DNA from: Epiperipatus broadwayi
Lineage: Eukaryota; Onychophora; Udeonychophora; Euonychophora; Peripatidae
Length of the DNA: 64,000 bases
Reading direction: 5' to 3'
Assembly (NCBI GenBank): GCA_028023455.1
Contig: JAQFVV010000055.1
Location: 6,974,030-7,038,029, forward strand
Shown here: in pieces, positions 58,250-64,000 of the stretch
Numbering within the stretch: position 1 is the first letter of the stretch
Layout of the letters: each line of letters begins with the position of its first letter
The notes under the pieces: model-generated
The model's input: the letters and a program-made list of their open reading frames with translations, nothing else
The model's database searches: none
Told to the model about the DNA's origin: nothing
Program-made: the position numbers and the translations under genes

Positions 58250-60140
58250 GGCTAAATTAAAGTTAAATTTAAAATGATGAAAGGAGGGAAAAGATATCTA
58301 AGATGGGGCTTGGAAAAATTGAAAGGAATAGAAAAAGAAAGATTTGGTTTTATATGCAAAAAAATAATAATATGGATTGATAAAGATGAAGAATGTATGA
58401 ATGATTGAGAGAAACAAAGAAGAATTAAAGAGGAAATATTAAAAACCGCTAAAATGTGATAGGAACTATTCAAAATGACCTTGGATAATAGAAGGTATAT
58501 TGAAAATGATGGAAGTATGGAGAAAAAAAAAGAATGTCAGTAGTGAGAAAGGGCAAAGAGCATATAGAAAAATTAATAATGAACTAAGAACAGAAACATA
58601 TTTAGCAAAAGAAAAATCGTTGGAACAAGGACATATATAGAGAGAAGTGCTCCAACAAGCAAAACAATAGGATCTGGTATTTGAAGAAATTAGAAATGTC
58701 ACTTGGGGTAAAAAGAAATAGTTAATGAATGATATAGTTGATAGGAATAGACAGAAACTAACTGATAGGGATCATATACTGAAAAGATGGGAAGAATATC
58801 TTCAATATCTGTTTTAAAAAAATATCACAACTAATTATAAACTTGAAAGTAAAGATGCTGAAGCAGAAGAATAAGATATGGACATATTGACAGAAGAAAT
58901 AATTAAATCAATTAAAAAAATGAAAAATAGTAAAGCCATTGGATGAGAAAATCAACTATAAAGGAAATTGTTGGACTATGCGATTTAATGTATAAAAGAC
59001 CTAAAGATTTCTGGAAGATTATAATGATTCCAATTGCTAAAAAAGTTGCTAGAAATGAAGAGTACAAGCTATTTTAAATTAAAAAATTCATGTGAAGATA
59101 GAATATTATATTGGAGAAGAACAATTTGGTTTTCAGAAAAGGAAAAGTAGAAGAAATGCTATTGGTGTTATTAGAACAATTGCAGAGATATATTGAAAAA
59201 GATAAAAAAATTGGTAGATATTTTCTGAATTTGAAAAAAGAATTTGATAGAATAATCTGGAATAAATTTACGACCAACTTAAAAAATAAAGTATTATTTT
59301 GAAAAGAGAAAAGATTGACTTGAAATATATATATTGGGCACAATAAAAATCAGAAGTGAATATAAAAAGAGGAGTTAGACAAGGATGTTGCATGAAATTT
59401 GTGTTTTTTAATGGTTATTTAGAAGGTATATGAAATAAATATTTTGAATATGGAGGATTAATATTAGAGATAAAATAATAAAAGGTTTAAGATTTGCAGA
59501 TAATATGGCTTTTATCTTGAGAATATATTGAATAAATTCGAGAAAGAATGTATGGAATAACGATATCAAGATTAATGGTGAGAAGGCCAAGTGTTTATGA
59601 ATAAAAAGAAATAGAAAAATAATACAAGTTGATATTCATGATGATGTATTTCAACAGGTGAATGGTTTTAGATATTTGGGTAGCTGGTTGAGTGAAGCTG
59701 GACGAAGTGACGATGAAGAATAATATTGGCAAAGAAGACATTTATTAAAAGAAATGAAAATATTTTGTGGACCTTAAAAGAGGGAATTAATAAACAGATT
59801 AATAAGTACTATAAGTGGATTGTATTATTGTACGGTTGTGAAACTTGGACAATCAATAAAAAAATTAGGAATAGATTAAAGGTCTTTGAGATGTGGTCAT
59901 GGAAAAGAATGGTGAAAATGTAGTTCGATGAATAAAATGACAATTGAGGAAGTTTTGGAAAGAGCAAATGAAAAAAAAGAAGATTGACCGACGAAATTAG
60001 AAAGAGAAACTTAATGGGACATATACTAAGAAGAAAGAATGGAGAAGACTTACATTGCTGGATAATATAAGAGATGGGAAAAAATATGTGGAATTGGAAA
60101 ATCTGGGCAATTAAATAGAATACAATGAAAGAAATGAATG
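58250..60140 (+). pseudogene. fossil RTE-type LINE (RT domain)
   Basis: Plus-strand translation in shifting frames gives, in order, EEIIKSIKKMKNSKAIG (58900), YIEKDKKIGRYFLNLKKEFD (59190-59250), RGVRQGC (59370), KGLRFADNMAF (59490, catalytic FADD mutated to FADN), FRYLGSWLSEAGRSDDE (59670) and LLYGCETWTINK with FEMWSWKRM (59820-59915). These are the consecutive RT blocks of RTE-type non-LTR retrotransposons. The endonuclease domain is missing, and stops are numerous. Confidence 0.8.
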
Positions 60141-60289
60141 AATTAACTGTGTGCGTGCTCTCTGCGCCTGTCCAAAGGATAGGTACTATTGAATAATTAA
60201 TGAATGCAACAACCATGAGTTGTCCTGAAACTATTAATAAAATGTGTCTTTGATTAAATCCAGGTGACTTTATTGTCAGATTTGGAGGG

Positions 60290-60567
60290 GGGATGGGGGA
60301 TGTTTGAAACAGGGAAAAAATTGAATAGTTCAATTTCAGGTTCTTGGTTGAACATCCAGTAAAGGAATCTTGATTTGAGATAAATTTTGGGTAGTATCTT
60401 GAACCACTGCAAAGGAGCATACTGGATGTGATATTAATATAGCTCATGGTAATATTTAACTGAGCATCCACACATATAGGGCGAGAACTTTTCCTCCAAA
60501 CAGAGGTACAGAATTCACCAGCAGAATATGCTAAACCTAAGGAAACTGTCCGTAAAAGTAATTGCAT
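60290..60567 (-). pseudogene. fossil Jockey-like LINE, C-terminal fragment
   Basis: The minus-strand frame starts RTVSLGLAYSAGEFCTSVWR and VDAQLN, equal to the L-x-T-x-A-L-x-L-x-Y-S-x-A-E-Y-C-A-P-V-W block that follows the RT in Jockey-like elements. The rest of the long frame downstream is unrelated hydrophobic noise from the antisense of the RTE fossil. Confidence 0.7.
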
Positions 60568-60842
60568 TACAACTCCTAAATAGCACCGGTCAGTCTCCCA
60601 AGGATATTATCCTTAAAAATTAATTAAAATCTAGTCAAACAACGTTTGAAGGCTTAATGTGTACATTTTTTAAACATATCTTACAGGATTTTATGTAAAA
60701 TGGGGGAGAGGAGGCTACTGCAAATTTACTACTCTAAAGATGTAATTAGAGGCGATTTGAAAACAGACTTTCAAACTCCCTTCAGCTATCCATTCCATCT
60801 TATATAATTGATACACATGACCAACAAGCATGTGAAAAAGAT

Positions 60843-60905
60843 AAACGATCTCCAATATATGTATTTCGTGTTGAACCAGCACTCGCCAGTTGGCTCCACA
60901 CACAT
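60843..60905 (-). ncRNA. hammerhead relic, HHR1 family
   Basis: CTGGCGA replaces CTGANGA (60893-60899), GAAA is intact at 60864-60867, and stem III is TACATATA-type. Stem II has a G-C first pair but an internal mismatch. The 5' strand of stem I is shortened by about 11 nt. Confidence 0.6.
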
Positions 60906-61517
60906 ACATAACCAGTGTTCAGTTTATATTAAGAGAACAAATTTGCAAACTTTAATGGTCAGGCTTCAATCCTCTCTACTCCCCCAATTCTTCAACCATC
61001 CATATCATTAAAAATCTGATAATGAAATGCTCAAAGCCCTTGCCGATGCCAATATTATTGTCATACCCATGTTGACCTTAAGATACTCTCGGCCCCTCAT
61101 AAGTAGGACCTTAATATGTCCATTTAAATACACAGAAGAGGAATGGGCAGAATCCAGGATGAATCTATAGTATTGTATATACTAAACATTAGATGTAAGT
61201 AGAGGGGATTTGAATACAGACCCTCAAGCTTCTTTCAGCTATCCACTCCATTTTATATAACTAATATGCATGCATTTAAATGGACATATTAAAGTCCTAC
61301 ATATGACAAGTCAGAGTAACTTAAAGTTAACATGGGTATGACAACAATATTGGCATCAACAATGGCTTTAAGCATTTCCATCATCAGATTTTCAATAATA
61401 TGAATGGCTGAAGAGCTGGGGGGGGGGGGTTTGGATTGTAGCCTGTCCATTAAAATTTGAAGATTTGCTATCTCAATATAAAATGGGCACTGATTATATA
61501 TATATGTGTAGGATATG

Positions 61518-61579
61518 ATGATCTGGACCAACTGATGAGTATTATTAGTTCACCACGAAATACATATATTGGAGATCAT
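61518..61579 (+). ncRNA. hammerhead ribozyme, HHR1 family, with compensatory stem I change
   Basis: CTGATGA is at 61532-61538 and GAAA at 61557-61560. The outer stem I is ATGATC/GATCAT, where sister copies have ATAATC/GATTAT: a two-sided compensatory change. CCAA/TTGG is kept. Stem II is degenerate (GTATTATTAG...CACCAC), so activity is doubtful. Confidence 0.7.
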
Positions 61580-61871
61580 TTATCTTTTTCACATGTAAGT
61601 GGTCATCTATATCTGTTATATAAGATGGAGTGGATAGCTGAAGGGAGCTTGATAGTCTGTGTTCAAATCCGTTCTAATTATATCTACAGTTCAGTATATA
61701 CAATATACCTGTATTTAAAAATATTACTCTAAAGATATAATACATTGTACAGGCTCAAACCTGCATTTATATATGTAATATTTGCAGGGTTCGAACTCAG
61801 ACTTTCACATGACCCACCACTCTCAGTGCCATCTCATATTGCTGACCCACCTGATCACACACATATTGAAA

Positions 61872-61942
61872 AGATAAATAATCACCAATATATGTATTTC
61901 ATGCTAAACCAGCAATCATCAGTTGGTCCAGATTACTATCCT
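61872..61942 (-). ncRNA. hammerhead ribozyme, HHR1 family, intact core
   Basis: Minus-strand order: outer stem I (GTAATC), TGG bulge, ACCAA, core CTGATGA (61916-61922), stem II TGCT/AGCA closed by GGTTT, GAAA (61897-61900), stem III (A15.1-U16.1, U-A, A-U), H17 = A, then TTGGT and GATTAT returning stem I. This is the type I, short-stem-III layout known from animal retrozymes and Penelope elements. All core boxes are intact; the first pair of stem II is T-T. It lies on the sense strand of the MAP3K7 intron between exons B and C. Confidence 0.8.
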
Positions 61943-62334
61943 CACACATATATATATAATCAGTACTCAGCTTTATATTAAGATAGCCAATCTTTATACT
62001 TTAATGGACAGGCTTCAAACTATTTCAACTCACAATTCTTTAGCCTTCCATTTCATTGAAAATCTGATGATGGAACGTTCAAAGCCCTTGATAGTGCCAA
62101 GGTTGTCATCCTACCCATGTTGACATATTAGTCATTCTGACCCCTCATGTACAGGAGAATAATCCATTTATACATACATATAATTAAATTTATACATACA
62201 TATAATTAAAAGATATAATTAAATATTTGAAACATAGGTTGAAAATTTTAAAAGAGTTTAATTTTAAATTAAAATATAAACTAGATAAAAAAAAAACTGC
62301 TAAGTAATTCTTATGGTCAAATGATATTTCTTAC

Positions 62335-62390
62335 TTTCTTTGCGTAAGTAGAGCAATTTCCGTTTGTACTTTAAGATAATTTTGTGCCAT
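62335..62390 (-). CDS. MAP3K7: MAP3K7 (TAK1) coding exon B
   Basis: This 56-nt exon encodes MAQNYLKVQTEIALLTQR plus the first two bases (AA) of a lysine codon completed by exon C. It is the start of the TAK1 C-terminal coiled coil, the TAB2/TAB3-binding region. The acceptor is a T-rich tract ending TTTTAG directly before ATG; here ATG is an internal methionine, as in the family, not an initiation site. The donor is AAA|GTAAGA, close to consensus. The 16.2-kb intron that follows (46115-62334) is filled with mobile elements, including the whole LTR retrotransposon B, a Penelope pair, LINE fragments and several hammerhead-bearing repeats. Confidence 0.9.
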
Positions 62391-62484
62391 CTAAAAATTA
62401 AAAAAAAAATAAAAATGTTAAAAGCTTAGACGTTTTTTCATATATTTTGATGATAAAATAATTATAAACATAATCTATAATAAC

Positions 62485-62544
62485 CTTGCAATGTTCATCA
62501 AAAACTGACATCGATTCTCTGGACGTGGGATAGGGAGTCAGCGG
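62485..62544 (-). CDS. MAP3K7: MAP3K7 (TAK1) coding exon A (fourth from last)
   Basis: MAP3K7 is the TGF-beta-activated kinase that acts upstream of JNK, p38 and NF-kB; its C-terminal coiled coil binds TAB2 and TAB3. This 60-nt exon encodes 20 residues reading PLTPYPTSRESMSVFDEHCK, which I recognise as the conserved segment just before the TAK1 coiled coil. It is phase 0 at both ends, with a pyrimidine-rich acceptor ending in CAG (intron bases 62545-62559) and a GTTATT donor. A 94-bp intron separates it from exon B. The upstream exons, including the kinase domain, are not visible before the right edge of the window and should lie beyond 64000. I identified it by remembered family similarity, not by a search; the in-phase joining of four exons with the right order of motifs makes me confident. 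Confidence 0.9.
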
Positions 62545-62639
62545 CTGAAAGAGAATTATATTCACCATTTAAAAAAATTAATGTAATAAATACTTATTTA
62601 AACAAATATACGAATTAAAAATATTATCCATCTTTATAA

Positions 62640-62900
62640 AATACACGGACATTAATGTAATAGCTTCACACGATCACCGTTTCTTATGCTTGCTCATAAC
62701 ATGCAGTAGTGTCACTCAATGCAAGCCAGATTCAGTCTCTTCACTGACGAAAGCCATAAGCTAGAAACTAGTCTGGGGATATTGGATGAGTAGGCACTAG
62801 ATAGGGATTTTATGCACAAGCCTTCAGGCATCCATTGATATCTCTGTCTTGCATTGAGTGGCACAACTGTATGGAGAGTTTTGGCTGTTTAAAGTAATAG
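62640..62900 (+). repeat. HHR2 element next to MAP3K7 exon A
   Basis: GATCACCGTTTCTTATGCTT near the start and GGCACAACTGTATGGAGAG at the end match other HHR2 units; the ribozyme is at 62730-62787. Confidence 0.65.
62730..62787 (+). ncRNA. hammerhead ribozyme, HHR2 family
   Basis: CTGACGA (62744-62750), AGC/GCT stem II and GAAA (62764-62767) are intact; inner stem I is CTTCA/TGGGG with two wobbles. It is antisense to MAP3K7, about 190 bp upstream of exon A. Confidence 0.65.
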
Positions 62901-63530
62901 CCTCGGAGGTAATTTTATTTCGAAAATTCAAAAAGGAGGTTTTCCTTCTATATAAATTTTATGAATAATATGAGAATATTAATGATGCTTATCGAGAAAC
63001 GTTAATGATGTTAAGATAATTTATGAGTCCTCTGGTCTCTCAGAAAAATCTTGAAAGAAGCAGAGTTAACAAAAAAAATTATTTTAAATATAACGTTTAA
63101 TCAAGGTGAATTAAAAAAATCCAAATTATACCATTTTTTTAAAAATTTTGGTCTTATGCTACCATTACAAAAGATGAATTCACATCGATCTCAGACAAGA
63201 TATAAATTGATTAATTCCTATAAATCCCTGTTAAGAGAAACTAACAAGTAAATCAATCAAAATATATATTGTAAAACTTAACTAATTTAAGAACTTTTAA
63301 TCTTTCAAGATAGACCCTTTAATTCCAATATATAAAAATTATTACTTATATACTCATAATCAACATTTTTTAAACAAATCTTGTTTATTCTATGAACCAA
63401 ATTTATTCTCATCCATTAATATATATATGAATGTAGATAAATATGATTCATAAAATAAACAAGATTTGTAAAAACAATGACGATAATGAGTATGTGGATA
63501 ATATTGATATATTTATTCTACTATTAAAAA
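62900..63530. other. upstream of MAP3K7 exon A, no exon found
   Basis: I looked for the preceding TAK1 exon on the minus strand and saw none. A local inverted repeat (AACAAATCTTGTTTATTC near 63374 against AATAAACAAGATTTGT near 63455) is present. Confidence 0.45.
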
Positions 63531-63534
63531 TATA

Positions 63535-64000
63535 GGGGATTTGAATTCAGACTTTCAAGCCCCTCTATCCACACTATCTCATACTATTGATACACATGAC
63601 CACACACATGCAGTAAAGATAAATAATCACCAATATAAGTATTTCATGCTAAACCAGCACTCATCAGTTGGTCCAGATTATCATCTCCCATACATATATA
63701 TAATCAGTGCTCAGTTTATATTAAGATAGCAATTCCTTACATTTTAATGGACAGGCTTCAACCTACTCCAACCTCCAACTCTTCAGACATCCATACCATC
63801 GAAAATCTGATGATAGAATTCCCAAATCCCATGCTGATGCCAATATTGTTGTCATGCCTGGTATTTCCAATCTTACATATTAAGCCTGCATTCTCCCCAT
63901 CTCTCTTCTATGTGTTTAAATGGATAAGGTCCTATACATGAAGGGTCAGAGTGACTTTAGGTCAACATGGGCATGGCAATAATGTTGGCATCAGCATGGG
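63535..64000 (-). repeat. HHR1 SINE/retrozyme-like element at the right edge
   Basis: Tail with GAATTCAAATCCCC (box B-like, minus strand), intact ribozyme, TTTTAATGGAC middle and a CATCATCAGATTTTC-type head (minus strand). It may continue past the edge. Confidence 0.7.
63617..63686 (-). ncRNA. hammerhead ribozyme, HHR1 family, intact core
   Basis: Core CTGATGA is at 63661-63667 and GAAA at 63642-63645 (minus strand). Stem I is AGAT, ATAATC, TGG bulge, ACCAA against TTGGT, GATTAT, ATCT: about 15 pairs with an internal loop. Stem II is GTGCT/AGCAT with a G-U first pair. Stem III is A-U, U-A, A-U with a CT loop; H17 is A, so cleavage would fall between 63634 and 63633. It is upstream of MAP3K7 exon A on the gene's sense strand. 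Confidence 0.82.

Larger units (their letters stand above)
60715..62165. repeat. cluster of three to four HHR1 elements in alternating orientation
   Basis: Copies around 60760-61075 (minus), 61370-61740 (plus) and 61780-62165 (minus), plus a tail piece at 61195-61290. The tails carry tRNA-like sequence: GGATAGCTGAAGGGAGC as a box A-like stretch and GTGTTCAAATCC (61659-61670) or GAGTTCGAACCC (minus strand, near 61789) as box B. This suggests pol III transcription of the units. Confidence 0.68.

Noticed and set aside
58250-60140. An active LINE
   Set aside because: The catalytic FADD is mutated and stops or frameshifts interrupt every block.
59809-60567. A 252-codon minus-strand frame resembling a membrane protein
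   Set aside because: Only its first 60 or so codons match a Jockey-like LINE; the hydrophobic remainder is the antisense of the plus-strand RTE fossil.

Overview
The window is AT-rich eukaryotic (metazoan) DNA. It carries the last four coding exons of one host gene and is otherwise packed with transposable elements of many kinds. The host gene, on the minus strand, is recognised as MAP3K7 (TAK1) from its C-terminal coiled coil, the TAB2/TAB3-binding end. Its exons lie at 62485-62544, 62335-62390, 46021-46114 and 35099-35188, joined in phase across introns of 94 bp, 16.2 kb and 10.8 kb. The kinase domain lies beyond the right edge. The repeat mix (GIY-YIG Penelope-like elements, RTE and Jockey-type LINEs, Ty3-type LTR elements, hAT and mariner remnants, tRNA-derived SINEs) and the AT-rich giant introns suggest an invertebrate. 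A lophotrochozoan such as a mollusc is plausible, but the sequence does not settle the taxon.

Layout. 0-6 kb: a degenerate tandem duplication, a head-to-head pair of Penelope-like elements (1476-3525), and an irregular tandem array (about 4300-6060) with decayed hammerhead cores. 6.5-7.5 kb: a hairpin with a hammerhead-like core and two tRNA-derived SINEs. 9.9-10.9 kb: a dead Jockey-like LINE. 12-21.4 kb: many copies of a hammerhead-bearing repeat (HHR2), a mariner remnant split by one of them, and a second Penelope pair (17.4-19.3 kb). 21.7-23.2 kb: a fossil hAT of the ZBED5/GTF2IRD2 type. 28.7-34.3 kb: a minus-strand LTR retrotransposon (A) with gag remnants and no recognisable pol. 35.1-62.5 kb: the MAP3K7 3' end. 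Its introns hold a 425-bp hAT MITE with a perfect 8-bp target duplication, a 217-bp tandem duplication, a third Penelope pair, a 7.1-kb LTR retrotransposon (B) with 2.57-kb LTRs and only a gag-like gene, and RTE and Jockey-like LINE fragments. 60.7-64 kb: a cluster of a second hammerhead-bearing repeat (HHR1) in alternating orientation around the MAP3K7 exons.

The most interesting signal is the number of hammerhead ribozyme (type I, short stem III) motifs: two well-supported and mutually unrelated repeat families (HHR1 and HHR2), a degenerate motif near the 3' end of the Penelope elements, and a weaker fourth family. In HHR1 and HHR2 the CUGANGA and GAAA cores, the stem II hairpin and the interrupted stem I can be read directly, and several copies carry compensatory base changes. 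Two HHR1 copies with intact core boxes lie on the MAP3K7 sense strand, one of them inside an intron. These look like retrozyme or SINE-type elements that spread through RNA. Their activity cannot be shown from sequence alone.
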